From CAWFMO01 sp963817065 (GTDB lineage Bacteria; Actinomycetota; Thermoleophilia; Solirubrobacterales; 70-9), in NCBI GenBank assembly GCA_963817065.1, contig CAWFMO010000001.1, forward strand, positions 1,550,001 to 1,614,000: DNA of 64,000 bases. Reading direction: 5' to 3'. This document shows, piece after piece, positions 53,991-63,570 of the stretch. Made by a program: the position numbers and the translations under genes. Position 1 is the stretch's first letter; every line of letters begins with the position of its first letter. Below the pieces are notes generated by a model that was not told the origin of the DNA, did no database searches, and saw only the letters and a program-made list of their open reading frames with translations.

Positions 53991-56853
53991 TGCGGTTCCT
54001 CGGCGAGCTTTGCCTCGAGCTCGCCCCGTCCCTTGAGGTCGAGCTTCTGGAAACAATGGCGGAGGTGCGTCTCGACGGTCTTCTGGGTGACGTAGAGCTG
54101 CTGGGCGATCTCGCGGTTGGTGAGGCCATCGGCGGCGAGCCTGGCGGTTCGCAGCTCGGAGGCTGTGAGAGATTCGACTCCGGAGAAGACCTCCTTGCGC
54201 GGCCTGGCCCCCGTCGCCTTCAGCTCCTCGCGGGCACGCTCTGCGAGCGGAGCGGCGCCGCAGCGGCGGGCGAGCTCGAGGCCCTCGCGGAGCGGCTCAC
54301 GCGCCTCCTTTCGCTGGTTTGCGCGGCGCAGGGCGGCGCCGAGCTCGACGAGTGCCTTGGCGTGCTCGAGGCGGGCGGTTCCTTCCTCGAGCGCCTCGAC
54401 CGACTCGCGGAGATCGTCGAGTCCCTCGGTGCCTCCGCGGATGATGCCCCGGACTCGGAGGGCACGACCGATGACCCTGGAGGCGCCAAACTCGCGAGCC
54501 AGTCTGACGTCCTCGTTCGCGAGCTCCGCAGCATCCTCCGGCCGCCCCAGTGCGTTCATAGCGCGCGCCATCCCCGAGCGCCATTCGAGTACGGACGGCG
54601 AGATCCAGCCGGCGGGCAGGAGCGAGCGCATTTCCTCGTACAGCGCGAGTGCGCTCTTCGGGTTCCCGGCGGCGAGCTCCATCCCCCCGCGCGCGTCCAG
54701 CATCCAGATCTGCCCGAGCGGGGTGTCTTTTCCATCCATTTCCGCCTCATGGCGCGCCGGAAGCTTCGCCGCCCGCTGGATCTCGCCACGCTCGACCAGG
54801 ATCTTGATCGCGTAGCCGAATTCGAATGGTCTGCCGAGCACCCAGACCGAATCGCTCCCGCGCTCGATCGACTCGAACACCCAGGACTCCGCCGTCGCGA
54901 GGTCGCCGATCTGCAGAAACGCGTTCGACAGGTGCATCGACGCGAACTCCATTCCCACCTCCGCGCCTCGGCGTCGCGCTTGCTCCAATCCGGCCTCGAG
55001 GTTCCGGGCCGCTTCCTCGGCCTCACCCGCCTGAACGAGCGAGATGTTCGTCCACCAGAACGCCCAGTCCTCGTGGGCGCCGTCTTCGAGGAGCTTTCCG
55101 TCGCCGAGGGACCTCCGCGCCAGATCGATCACCTCAGTGGCAGGCCGGTTCTGCCACAACGCATCCAATGTCAACGCCGCCAGCAGCTTGCGCTCGCCGA
55201 CGGTCTCCCCCGGCAAATCACGCGAAAACACGTCGGCACGGAGCTCGTCCAGGGCCCCATGGAGCGGGTCATGAATCCGGCGGCGGCGAGCATGTCGGCT
55301 TCGAGGCGAAGCGCCAGGTCAGGCTCCTCGTTGCGGACGCCCGCGATCAACCCGAGGAACACGGCCTCGCCCATGTTCTGTGACTCGAGATCAATCTCGT
55401 CCAGCCCCTGAAACGAGATCACAGGCGCAACCGACGCCATCGTCCTTGCTTGCTCGACGATCCCCTCCGCGGCGCCGATCGCCTGCAGGCCCCAGTCGCG
55501 GCTACGCCGGTCTCTGGCGTTGTATGCAGCAAAGGCAAGAAGCTCGAAGAGCTCACGCGAGCCCACGCCAGACCTCTCCGCGAGCGCCCGCTCGAAATAG
55601 GCGAGCGCGATCCGCGGCGCTCCCCTGCTCATCGCTTCTTCCCCGGCTCGCTGCAGCGCTGCCGCGGCGTCCACGGCCCCGGCCGGCGGACAGAGCAGTA
55701 GATGGCTCGCAATCTTCTCCGGCGCCGCTTCGCGAGCGATCAGCAGCTCCGCCGACCGGCGGTGCTCGCGCTCGCGGCGGGCCGGCGAGATGTCGTCGTA
55801 GAGGGCGGAACGGATCAGAGGATGTGAGAAGCCCAGGGGCTGCCGTGCTTCGAAGATCGCGCCGGCGGCGAGGACCTCGGCGGCCTCCAGAGCCGCAGCA
55901 TCGTCGACGCCGGCCAGTGCCGCGGCATCCTCGATCGCGGCCCCGTCGCCCAAGACAGCGACGGCCAGCGCGAGCTGTTGGGCGTCGGCGGGCATCCGCG
56001 CGAGACGCGTGAGGACGCTGCGGGAGACCGCCGCGGGGCTGATCGCGTCGACGCTCTGCTCCGCGCCAGCTGTCGGTCTGGCGCCCTCGGCGCTCAACGA
56101 GCGCGCGAGCTCGGTGAGCAGAAAGGGGTTTCCACCGCTCGCCTCGCGACAGGCCCGGGCGAAATCGTCGTCCGCCGCAGCCTCGAATGCGTTGGTAAGC
56201 AGCAGTCTTGTCCCGACTTCCCCCAGGGGGGCGGGCTCGAGGGCGACAGACGCCCGCTCCTCGCGCACAGCCTCCAGCAGCGGCACCGGGGCTTCGGGCT
56301 TGGTCGACCGTGTCGCGACGATCGCGAGCACCGGCAGCTCCTCGATCCGCCCGGCGAGGTATTGGAGAAAGCGCAGGGAGGGCTCGTCGGCCCAGTGTGC
56401 GTCGTCGACGAGCAGGACGAGCGGCTGCGTGAGCGAGAGATTCGCGCAGAGCCAGTGCAGGCCGTGGAGCTTTGGAAAGATCTCGCCCTCGCTCGCCTCG
56501 TCTCCGTCGTCCCCGACGTCGAGCAGCGAGCCGGCGAGTGCGCCGGCACCCGAGAGCGCCTGGCGCCTCTCATTCTCGGCGAGCCCAGCAAGGGGCGCCT
56601 GAAAGAGCTGCCGGGCAACCCCGAAGGCGAAGTCGCGCTCGAGCTCGGAACCTCGGGCCTGAAGCACTGTCGCTCCCGCTTCTCGCGCCAGATCGCGCCC
56701 CGCGCGCAGCAACTCGGTCTTGCCGATCCCCGGGGGCCCCTCGACCAGGAGGACGCCGCCGGTCCCCACAACCGCCCGCTCGATCAGACCGCGAAGCTCC
56801 TCGAGCTCCCCTTCACGCTCGAACAGGCCAGAAGCAGCGGCCACCTCTCCCAT
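53987..56853 (-). CDS. Large LuxR-family (LAL-type) ATPase regulator, paralogue B, frameshifted
   Basis: About 955 residues over two frames joined by a one-base shift near 55283. ATPase part from MGEVAAASGLFEREGELEEL with Walker A VEGPPGIGKTELLRAGRD and Walker B LLVDDAHWADEPSLRFLQYL; middle ADMLAAAGF then DELRADVFSRDLPGETVG; C terminus LTASELRTARLAADGLTNRE and the LuxR HTH. ATG 56853 is chosen because TAAGAT lies 7 nt upstream; an ATG 9 nt earlier is also in frame. The stop overlaps paralogue A. If the shift is real, only the ATPase half would be made. Confidence 0.85.
54018..54127. repeat. 110-bp direct repeat, copy 2 (LuxR HTH coding region)
   Basis: Second copy of the repeat at 51190-51299, in the same orientation, 2.8 kb away. 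Confidence 0.9.
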
Positions 56854-56860
56854 GCCCGCC

Positions 56861-56866
56861 ATCTTA
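56861..56866 (-). promoter_or_regulatory. -10-like TAAGAT before LAL paralogue B
   Basis: TAAGAT ends 7 nt upstream of ATG 56853, supporting that start for the two-regulator operon with dtd. Confidence 0.45.
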
Positions 56867-56882
56867 CGGCGGGCGTCGCGCG

Positions 56883-57245
56883 TCAGAGGCGCTCGCGGTA
56901 GATCCGGTAGTCGCGGCGGTCGGGGCGCAAGTTGGACGCGAGGGCGAGGTGGTGGCGGGCTCGCTTCTTGTCGCCCGTCTTGGTGAGCGCCCGCCCGAGG
57001 CAGAAGTGGGCGTAGTCGTTGACGGGGTGGCTCTCGACCACGGCCTCGAACTCGTTCGCGGCTTCGGCGAAATGGCGGGAGCGGAAGTACGCGCGGCCGA
57101 GCGCCTCGCGCACCGAGCTCTTCTCGGGCTCGCGCCGCGCGGCCTCGGCGAGTGGGACGGTCGCCTGTTCGAAGCTGCCGTCCTCGAGCAATTCGATCCC
57201 TCGGCGGTAGAGCGTGTAGGTCGATTCGGCGGAGTCGGCGGACAT
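56883..57245 (-). CDS. Small TPR-repeat protein
   Basis: 120 residues from ATG 57245 (MSADSAESTYTLYRRGIELL). Three TPR-like helical pairs: EDGSFEQATVPLAEAARREP, REALGRAYFRSRHFAEAANE and NDYAHFCLGRALTKTGDKKR. A cytoplasmic scaffold protein of unknown partner. TACACT lies 6 nt before the ATG. It ends just upstream of the LuxR-type regulator start. Confidence 0.82.
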   Translation of the reverse strand: MSADSAESTYTLYRRGIELLEDGSFEQATVPLAEAARREPEKSSVREALGRAYFRSRHFAEAANEFEAVVESHPVNDYAHFCLGRALTKTGDKKRARHHLALASNLRPDRRDYRIYRERL

Positions 57246-57251
57246 ACCCAA

Positions 57252-57257
57252 AGTGTA
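57252..57257 (-). promoter_or_regulatory. -10-like TACACT before the TPR gene
   Basis: TACACT ends 6 nt upstream of ATG 57245, with no Shine-Dalgarno. Confidence 0.45.
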
Positions 57258-57285
57258 GAAACCCGGGCAAGCGGCACTCTCAGCC

Positions 57286-57483
57286 TCATCTCGATTGGTG
57301 TGAGCTTTCCTCCGATCCTTCGCCCGCGGGCGAAGCCTCCTCAACGAGGTGCTGGAGGGTGGAGTTGAACTCGAGCCAGCCGGAGAACTCGCGCACTCCG
57401 CCGCCCTCGCTTCGGAGATATCCGCGGATCGGCTCTGTGAGCTCGACGTGCAGCGCCAGATCGATTTCCCGGCCGGCGCTCAT
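57286..57483 (-). CDS. Small hypothetical protein coupled to a Kelch-repeat gene
   Basis: 65 residues, MSAGREIDLALHVELTEPIR then REFSGWLEFNSTLQHLVEEA. Its ATG overlaps the stop of the Kelch protein (ATGA), and AAGAGGAAG in the Kelch tail codons can act as ribosome binding site, which argues that it is a real gene. No signal peptide; I do not recognise the family. It is the last gene of the secreted-protein run. Confidence 0.6.
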   Translation of the reverse strand: MSAGREIDLALHVELTEPIRGYLRSEGGGVREFSGWLEFNSTLQHLVEEASPAGEGSEESSHQSR

Positions 57484-58630
57484 CGGCGCTTCCTCTTCTT
57501 CGACTTGCACTTCTTCTTTTTCTTCCTAGTGACCGTCGCGGCACGTTTCCTCTTCTTGCGCCTCTTCTTGCAGCGCCGCTGGTCCTGCCCCGGGGGCGTG
57601 GCGGCCTGGGCCGGAGCCGGGGCCGGGCGGTCGAAGGAGAAGACCTCGGCGCTGGCGAAGACCGTGCCCCCGCCATCCGAACCGCCGGCTACCAGCACCC
57701 CGCCATCGGGAAGCGGCGCCGCGGTGAGATCGCCGCGGGGCGTCGCCATCGCGCCGATCCCCGTTGAGCTGAAGCCCCCGCTCGCCGGATCGAAGGCCTC
57801 GGCGCTGGGAAGGACGGGGGGCGAGCCAGCGGGCAGATTCACGCCACCGACGAACAGGACCCGGCCGTCGCCGAGCCGGGCCGCGGCGACGTTCGATCGC
57901 GGGGTCGTCAGCGATCCGACGCCGGCGGTGCTGAAGCTGGCGCTGCCAGGATTGAAGATCTCGGCACTGGCGTTTGAGACACCACCATTACCGCCGCCGG
58001 CGACGAGCACCCGGCCGTCCGGCAGCGGCGCGGCTCCGTGAACCGCGCGACCCACGGACATCGCCCCGACTCCGACGGAGCTGAACAGACCGGTCGTGGG
58101 ATTGAAGATCTCCGCGCTCGCGAAGGGGGGGCCGCCGTTGCTGCCGCCGGTGACCAGGACGCGGCCATCGGGCAGCGGGGCGGCCGCCGCCGCGTAACGT
58201 TGGGCCCCCATCGCCCCGATCCCGGCCGCGCTGAAAGTGCCGCTCGCGGGGTTGAAGACCTCGGCGCTGGCAAGGGGCCCGCCGGTGCCAAGGCCGCCCG
58301 CTACCAGCACCTTGCCATCGGGCAGCGGAGCGGCAACGCTACCGCCGCGGGCCGTGGCCATCGATCCGGTGGGAGTGAACGTCCCGGTCGCCGGGTCATA
58401 GATCTCGGCGCTCGCCAGGGGGCCGGAGGTAGGCGCGCTGAGACCGCCCGCGACGAGCACGCGGCCGTCTGGGAGCGGCGCGGACGCGGGGGCGGAGCGG
58501 GGGACGTCATCGAGCCGGTCGGGGCGAACGATCCCGGTGCCGCGGCACTCGCCGCGCTTGCCGGTCCGCCGGCCAATGCCGCCACGCCGATGAGAGCCGC
58601 GACTCCGATGCTGCGTAGTACGTACCTCAT
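57480..58630 (-). CDS. Secreted Kelch-repeat beta-propeller protein, frameshifted, with Lys/Arg tail
   Basis: About 382 residues. The signal peptide (MRYVLRSIGVAALIGVAALA) is in one frame, and the repeats in another; a missing base near 58507 joins them. About six Kelch-like blades follow, each APLPDGRVLVAGG plus SAEIFNPxTGTF, fold of galactose-oxidase-like propellers. No copper ligands that I can identify. Tail RRCKKRRKKRKRAATV and RKKKKKCKSKKRKRR has the two-Cys basic pattern. AGGAGG precedes the ATG; overlaps the neighbours on both sides (ATGA). Confidence 0.8.
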
Positions 58631-59757
58631 CGACGCCTCCTCTTCTTGCACTTTTTCTTCTTCTTCTTGGCAACCGCAGCTCTCTTCGTGCCGTGCTTCC
58701 GGTTCTTCCTCTTGCACTTCCTGCCCGTCGTGGGAGGCGGGATTACGGGGCTGGATCCGCCGGCATTCGGCGCATCCAGCTTGAAAACCTCCGCGGTCAA
58801 GGGGAAGCCGACGCCGTCGAAGCCCCCGGCGACCAGAACACGCCCGTCGGGAAGTGGCGCGGCGGCGGGCTCGGCACGGGCAGTGGCCATCGCGCCGATT
58901 CGCGCCGAGCTGAACGTATTGGTAGCGGGGTCGAAGACCTCTGCACTCCGGAGGTAGGTGGTGTCGTCGTAGCCGCCGGCGACCAGCACTCGCCCGTCGG
59001 GGAGCGGCGCCGCAGCGGGGGCTGCTCGGAGGCTCCCCATCGATCCGATTCCCGCCGAGCTGAACGTGTTGGTGGCGGGGTTGAAAACCTCGACGCTCGA
59101 GAGTGAAGCGCCGCCGACGCCGATCCCGCCGGCGATCAGCACCCGCCCGTCGGGGAGTGGCGCGGCCGCATGCCCGCCGCGGGCGGTGCCCATCGAGCCG
59201 ATCCCCGCGGAGGTGAAAGTGTTCGTGGCGGGGTTGAAGACCTCGGCACTCGCGAGCACGGGACCGGCGCTGCTGTAGCCGCCGGCGACCAGCACCCGCC
59301 CGTCGGGGAGTGGCGCCGCAATGGGCGCGGTGCGGCCGGAGCCCATCGCCCCGATCCCGGCGGAGCTGAAGGTGTTGGTGGCTGGATCGAAGATCTCGGC
59401 GCTCGAGACCGCGGTGCTGCCGTTGTCGCCGCCAACGACGAGTACCCGCCCGTCGGGGAGCGGCGCTGCCGCGGGGCGCCCGCGTTCGCTGCCCATTGCG
59501 CCGATCCCCGCAGAGCTGAACGTGTTGGCAATGGGGTCGAAGGTCTCGGCGCTGCTGCGAAAGAAGCCGCCGGCGACCAAGACCCGGCCGTCGGGAAGCG
59601 GCGCCGCCGCTGGTCCTTCGCGGGTGTGGCCCATCGCGCCGACCGGGCTGAACGAGCCGGGCGCCGCAGCGAGCGCAGCCTGTGATGCGATCAGCCCCAG
59701 GCTCAATGCCATGCCCGTGACGAGGGAAACCTTCCTGATCTTCGAATCGCGTCTCAT
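58627..59757 (-). CDS. Secreted Kelch-repeat beta-propeller protein with Lys/Arg tail
   Basis: 376 residues, intact paralogue of the previous gene. Signal peptide MRRDSKIRKVSLVTGMALSL ending ALA; six to seven blades of about 51 residues (APLPDGRVLVAGGYSSAGP, SAEVFDPATNTFSSAGIGAM). Tail GRKCKRKNRKHGTKRAAVAK then KKKKKCKKRRRR. Probably an extracellular propeller that binds polysaccharide or protein; no enzyme motif seen. The ATG overlaps the stop of the upstream gene (ATGA). Confidence 0.85.
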   Translation of the reverse strand: MRRDSKIRKVSLVTGMALSLGLIASQAALAAAPGSFSPVGAMGHTREGPAAAPLPDGRVLVAGGFFRSSAETFDPIANTFSSAGIGAMGSERGRPAAAPLPDGRVLVVGGDNGSTAVSSAEIFDPATNTFSSAGIGAMGSGRTAPIAAPLPDGRVLVAGGYSSAGPVLASAEVFNPATNTFTSAGIGSMGTARGGHAAAPLPDGRVLIAGGIGVGGASLSSVEVFNPATNTFSSAGIGSMGSLRAAPAAAPLPDGRVLVAGGYDDTTYLRSAEVFDPATNTFSSARIGAMATARAEPAAAPLPDGRVLVAGGFDGVGFPLTAEVFKLDAPNAGGSSPVIPPPTTGRKCKRKNRKHGTKRAAVAKKKKKKCKKRRRR

Positions 59758-61241
59758 TTCCGCCCTTTCTTTCGGCGCTTGCACTTCTTCTTTTTCTTGG
59801 CGACGGCTGCGCCCTTCCTCGCCTTCTTGCGCTTGCACTTCTTCTTCGGCGGCGGCGGCGCGATCGGCGCGGCGCTGCCCGCCCCCGGCCCAACGGAGAA
59901 GTTCCGCCTGAAGCGCGAGATCGAGTTGCTGCCGCTTGCAAGGAGGTAGATGTTTCCTCCGTCGGGACTCGTTTCCACTCCCGCCGGGAATGTCATTGGG
60001 GTGGAGCCGGGGTGCGGATCGGCGCAGCCGTTGACGCCTCCGTTCGCAACGCAGCCCGCGAAGTTGAGGGTCCCGTTGGGCGCCCTGGCAAACGAGGAAA
60101 GGCTGCCGTTGCCGCCGCTGTTCTGATCCGGCACATAGAGCCGTGTCCCCTGTGCATCGAGCGCTAGGCTCGAGCCTGTCCCCAGCAGAGCGTTGCCAGG
60201 GCTCGGATCGACACATCCACCTGCGCCGCCATTCGCAAAGCAAGTGGTGAAGGCGAGGGAACCGCCGGCGCCACGCGTGAAGCTCGCAAGCGTGTTTCCG
60301 TTCACATAGACGTTCCCGCCATCGGGACTCACGACGACGTCGTCGGGGGTGCCGAGAGGGAATTGGCCCGGACTTGGATCGGTACAGCCCTCGGCGCCTA
60401 CATCCGCGATGCAGCCGGCGAAGGTGAGCCCACCGCCCATGGCGCGAGTGAAATGGGAGACGCCTGTGTTAGAGGTGACGTAGACGCTGGTCCCGCCCGA
60501 GCTGACCGCGATGCCTGTTGCGCCCCTGAGTGGATCGTTGCCCGGGCTCGGATCTGTGCATCCGTTTATGCCGCCGTCGGCTACGCAGCCCGCAAAGGTC
60601 AGGGAACCGTTCCCCGTCCGCGTGAATTCGGAAACCGAGTCCTCGTTCAGCGACGTGACGTAGACGCTGGTGCCCGCCCCCGGGCTCACCACGACGCTCC
60701 ATGGACCGCCGAACGGGTTGTTCCCGACGCTCGGGTTCGTGCATCCGTGCGCCCCGCCGCCTGCGATGCAGCCACCGAAGTGCAACGTCCCGTCGGGGTC
60801 GCGGGAGAAATGGGAGATCGAGTCACTGCTCCTCGCGACCACGTAGACGCTGGTCCCGTCGGGGCTGACAGCGACTCCCTGCGGATCAGTGAGCGGGCTT
60901 TGTCCAGGGCTGGGGTCGGCGCATCCGTTCGCCCCGGCGTTTGCGAAGCAGGCGACGAAGCTGAGTGATCCATCTGCGTTACGACGAAACTGCGATACCG
61001 AATCACTTCCCTGTGCGGTCGCGTAGACGCTGGATCCGATCGTCGCTATTCGCTGCGGAGCGTTCAGCGGATTGCTGCCCGGGTTCACATTCGTGCATCC
61101 GTTGGCGCCTCCGTCCGCCAGGCAGCCGGCGAAAACGAAGTCGGGCGTGGCAGCTGGGGCCGTACTCGAGGCGGCACCCGAGGCGACCGCGAGCGCGACG
61201 AAGGTGAGCAGCGACGTGCAAATGCGTCCGCTCGCGGTCAT
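59754..61241 (-). CDS. Secreted beta-propeller protein (lactonase-like repeats) with Lys/Arg tail
   Basis: 495 residues from ATG 61241 (MTASGRICTSLLTFVALAVA). Eight or so repeats of about 58 residues: AVSPDGTSVYVVARSSDSIS, HFSRDPDGTLHFGGC, then a Cys-containing GGGAHGCTNPSVGNNP loop. Closely related in design to the protein at 10040-11710. Tail KKCKRKKARKGAAVAKKKK then KCKRRKKGRK. The AAGGGGAGG ribosome binding site lies in the tail codons of the upstream FG-GAP gene, whose stop it overlaps. Confidence 0.83.
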   Translation of the reverse strand: MTASGRICTSLLTFVALAVASGAASSTAPAATPDFVFAGCLADGGANGCTNVNPGSNPLNAPQRIATIGSSVYATAQGSDSVSQFRRNADGSLSFVACFANAGANGCADPSPGQSPLTDPQGVAVSPDGTSVYVVARSSDSISHFSRDPDGTLHFGGCIAGGGAHGCTNPSVGNNPFGGPWSVVVSPGAGTSVYVTSLNEDSVSEFTRTGNGSLTFAGCVADGGINGCTDPSPGNDPLRGATGIAVSSGGTSVYVTSNTGVSHFTRAMGGGLTFAGCIADVGAEGCTDPSPGQFPLGTPDDVVVSPDGGNVYVNGNTLASFTRGAGGSLAFTTCFANGGAGGCVDPSPGNALLGTGSSLALDAQGTRLYVPDQNSGGNGSLSSFARAPNGTLNFAGCVANGGVNGCADPHPGSTPMTFPAGVETSPDGGNIYLLASGSNSISRFRRNFSVGPGAGSAAPIAPPPPKKKCKRKKARKGAAVAKKKKKCKRRKKGRK

Positions 61242-62572
61242 CGCCGCCTCCCCTTCTTGCACCGCTTCTTCTTTTTCTTCGCGACCGCGGCAGCCTTCTT
61301 CGCCTTCCTCTTGCGCTTGCACATCTTCTTCGGCGGCGGCGTGGAGACCGCGGGCGTCGCGACGGGCGCCGGCGGCGTCGTCGGAGAGAAGACCGAAACC
61401 GAGCCCTTGGCGCCGTCGTCCCCGGAGGCGCCGGTGGCGATCGTCTCGCCGGCGATTGCGACCGAGTAGCCGAAGAAGTCGCTCGCCGCGCCATCGGAGG
61501 CGGTCAGCTTCGCGGTCTGCGTTCGCGCCGCCGCGCCGCTGCGGGCGAAGGTGTAAGCGGAGCCCCGGGTCCCGTCGTCACCGTAGGCACCGGCGACGAT
61601 CGTGTCGCCGTCGATCGCGATCGATGCGCCGAGGGAGTCGCCTGGGGCGGCATCGGAGGCGGTCAGCTTCGCGGTCTGGGTGCGGGCCGCCGCGCCGCTG
61701 CGGGCGAAGGTGTAGGCGGCGCCCTTGTTGATGTCGACGTAGTGGGCGCCGGCGACGATCGTGTTGCCGTCGATCGCGATCGAGAAGCCGAGCGAGTCGA
61801 GCACCGCCGCGTCCGAGGCGGTCAGCTTCGCGGTTTGCGTGCGGGCCGTCGCGCCGTTGCGGGCGAAGGTGTAGGCCGAACCCTTGCCGCCGTCATCCCC
61901 GTAGGCGCCGGCCACGATCGTGTCGCCGTCGATCGCGACCGAGTAGCCGAGGAAGTCGTTCGCCGCGCCATCGGAGGCGGTCACCTTCGCAGTCTGCGTT
62001 CGCGCCGCCGCGCCGCTGCGGGCGAAGGTGTAGGCGGAGCCCTTGATCGCGTCGTCGCCGTAGGCGCCGGCGACGATCGTGTCGCCTTCGATCGCGACCG
62101 AGGCGCCGAGAAAGTCGTTCGCCGCGCCATCGGAGGCGGTCAGCTTCGCGGTCTGCGTCCGCGCCGCCGCGCCGCTGCGCGTGAAGGTATAGACGGAGCC
62201 CTTGAGGGAATCGTCGCCATAGGCACCGGCGACGATCGTGTCGCCGTCGATCGCGACCGAGGTGCCCAGGAAGTCGTTCGCCGCGCCATCCGAGGCGGTC
62301 AGCTTGGCGTTGAACACCCAGCTGCCGCCCGAGCGCTGAAACACGTAGACGGCACCCTGAGCGGCATCGTCTCCGATCGCACCGGCGACGAGGGTATCGC
62401 CGTCGATCGCAACCGAATATCCGAGCTGATCGAGCGCGGCGCCGTCAGAAGCCGTCAGCTTTTGCTCAAACGCCGAGGCGGGGGAGGCAAGAGCGAGCGA
62501 GACGGTGAGCGCGAGCGCGAGTCGGGCGAGGAGGGTGGGCAGGGACGCGTGGAGGCGTGTAGTCGTCGTCAT
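61238..62572 (-). CDS. Secreted FG-GAP-type beta-propeller protein with Lys/Arg tail
   Basis: 444 residues from ATG 62572. Signal peptide ending SPASA. Seven blades of 53 residues: KLTASDGAANDFLGASVAI, GDTIVAGAYGDDAIKGSAY, TFARSGAAARTQT. Five central blades are near-identical at DNA level (159-nt period, 61500-62300), consistent with recent internal duplication. Integrin-like FG-GAP fold; Asp-rich loops may bind calcium. Tail KKMCKRKRKAKKAAAVAKK then KKKRCKKGRRR. A copy of the 30-nt element lies 28 nt upstream of its ATG. Confidence 0.83.
   Translation of the reverse strand: MTTTTRLHASLPTLLARLALALTVSLALASPASAFEQKLTASDGAALDQLGYSVAIDGDTLVAGAIGDDAAQGAVYVFQRSGGSWVFNAKLTASDGAANDFLGTSVAIDGDTIVAGAYGDDSLKGSVYTFTRSGAAARTQTAKLTASDGAANDFLGASVAIEGDTIVAGAYGDDAIKGSAYTFARSGAAARTQTAKVTASDGAANDFLGYSVAIDGDTIVAGAYGDDGGKGSAYTFARNGATARTQTAKLTASDAAVLDSLGFSIAIDGNTIVAGAHYVDINKGAAYTFARSGAAARTQTAKLTASDAAPGDSLGASIAIDGDTIVAGAYGDDGTRGSAYTFARSGAAARTQTAKLTASDGAASDFFGYSVAIAGETIATGASGDDGAKGSVSVFSPTTPPAPVATPAVSTPPPKKMCKRKRKAKKAAAVAKKKKKRCKKGRRR
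61500..62300 (-). repeat. 159-nt tandem repeats encoding FG-GAP blades
   Basis: About five near-identical units of 159 nt (53 codons). They are coding repeats within the FG-GAP gene, prone to expansion, contraction and assembly collapse. Confidence 0.8.
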
Positions 62573-62600
62573 GCGGCGACGATCCACCAAGCGGCCTCCG

Positions 62601-62630
62601 TTCACATCAGGAGGGCACCCTGAGATTTGA
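62601..62630 (-). repeat. Copy A of a 30-nt non-coding element upstream of the FG-GAP gene
   Basis: Matches 50713-50742 at 28 of 30 bases; same strand and similar position relative to a secreted-protein gene (28 nt from the ATG). It fills half of the 65-nt gap after the RTX gene. On the minus strand AGGGTGCCCT is a small palindrome. Confidence 0.65.
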
Positions 62631-62637
62631 GAATTGG

Positions 62638-63570
62638 TCAGCATCTGCGCCCCCGGGGGTCGATCGGGTCGCGGATCGCGCGCTCGCGCCGGTTCTTGCC
62701 CGGCCCGCAGTCGAGAACCTTGTCCTTGTCCCGGTCTTTCGCCAGCAGCTTGTCCAGCCCCGCCCCTCCGAGCAGTCGGTCGCCGCCGGCGTCGCCCGTG
62801 AGGATGTCGTCGCCGTCCTCACCGAGGAGCCGGTCCCGCCCCGGGCCGCCGTTCAGCTTGTCGTTGCCGCCATGACCGAGCAGGACATCGGCGCCGCCGA
62901 TCGCCGTGATGAACTCGCCGTACAGAACGTCGTCGGCCTCCCCGCCGATCAGTGTGTCGGCGGCAATTCCGCCAACGAGGCTCTCAATGTCGGTGGCGAT
63001 CGTGTCGCCCGTACCCGGGAGGCCGTCGAGCTCGTTGCCTGACAGAGGCGCTCCGTCGATCGCTGCGACGACGGGTGTGGTGCGGGGGGTGAAGCCATAG
63101 TGGACTGTGTCGAACCCCCCGCCTCCGGACATGACATCGGCCCCCGGCCCGCCGTCGATTTGATCGGAACCCGGGCCCATCGCCACGCGGTCGGCGCCCG
63201 CTTCTCCCGACACGGCCGCGGTCGCAAGCAGTGGGATCGAGCCGTCGGCGGTCACGCTGTCGTCGCCGTCCCCCATCCTGAACACCACGGTGGGCCCGTA
63301 GGGACAGCTGACGGCGTCGCCACCGTCGGTGCAGGCGGACGCCGTGGTCGAGATGCCCGGTTCGGCGAAGATCACCCGGTCGGGGCCGGCGGCGAAGGAG
63401 AGCGCCACGTTGTTCGCCCCTGCGTCACCGTGCACGTCCCAACTGGGGTCCAGTACCGGACCCGAGGAGACCGTTGAGGACGCATTCGCCACCAGCGGCG
63501 CAGTCAGCAGAACCGCCGCGGCTGCCGGAAGGGCGATGAGGCCGCGAACCGCGGTCCGCGGCGCCATCAT
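62638..63570 (-). CDS. Secreted RTX-type calcium-binding repeat protein
   Basis: 310 residues from ATG 63570, overlapping the stop of the upstream FG-GAP gene (ATGA). Signal peptide (about 1-30, ending ANASS). Calcium nonapeptides of type GGxGxDxL: QIDGGPGADVMSGGGGFD, LIGGEADDVLYG, LLGHGGNDKLNGGPGRDRLL. It ends VLDCGPGKNRRERAIRD and RGRRC, so a basic C-terminal stretch with Cys but without the long Lys block. Probably extracellular; RTX proteins in Gram-positives use Sec here because a signal peptide is present. Confidence 0.85.
   Translation of the reverse strand: MMAPRTAVRGLIALPAAAAVLLTAPLVANASSTVSSGPVLDPSWDVHGDAGANNVALSFAAGPDRVIFAEPGISTTASACTDGGDAVSCPYGPTVVFRMGDGDDSVTADGSIPLLATAAVSGEAGADRVAMGPGSDQIDGGPGADVMSGGGGFDTVHYGFTPRTTPVVAAIDGAPLSGNELDGLPGTGDTIATDIESLVGGIAADTLIGGEADDVLYGEFITAIGGADVLLGHGGNDKLNGGPGRDRLLGEDGDDILTGDAGGDRLLGGAGLDKLLAKDRDKDKVLDCGPGKNRRERAIRDPIDPRGRRC

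Noticed and set aside
61500..62300. Regular repeats resembling a CRISPR array
   Set aside because: The period is 159 nt and the repeats are coding FG-GAP blades; spacers and repeats are not of CRISPR size, and no cas gene is present.
62638..63570. Type I secretion of the RTX protein
   Set aside because: It has a clear N-terminal signal peptide, and no ABC exporter or membrane fusion protein is present in the window.
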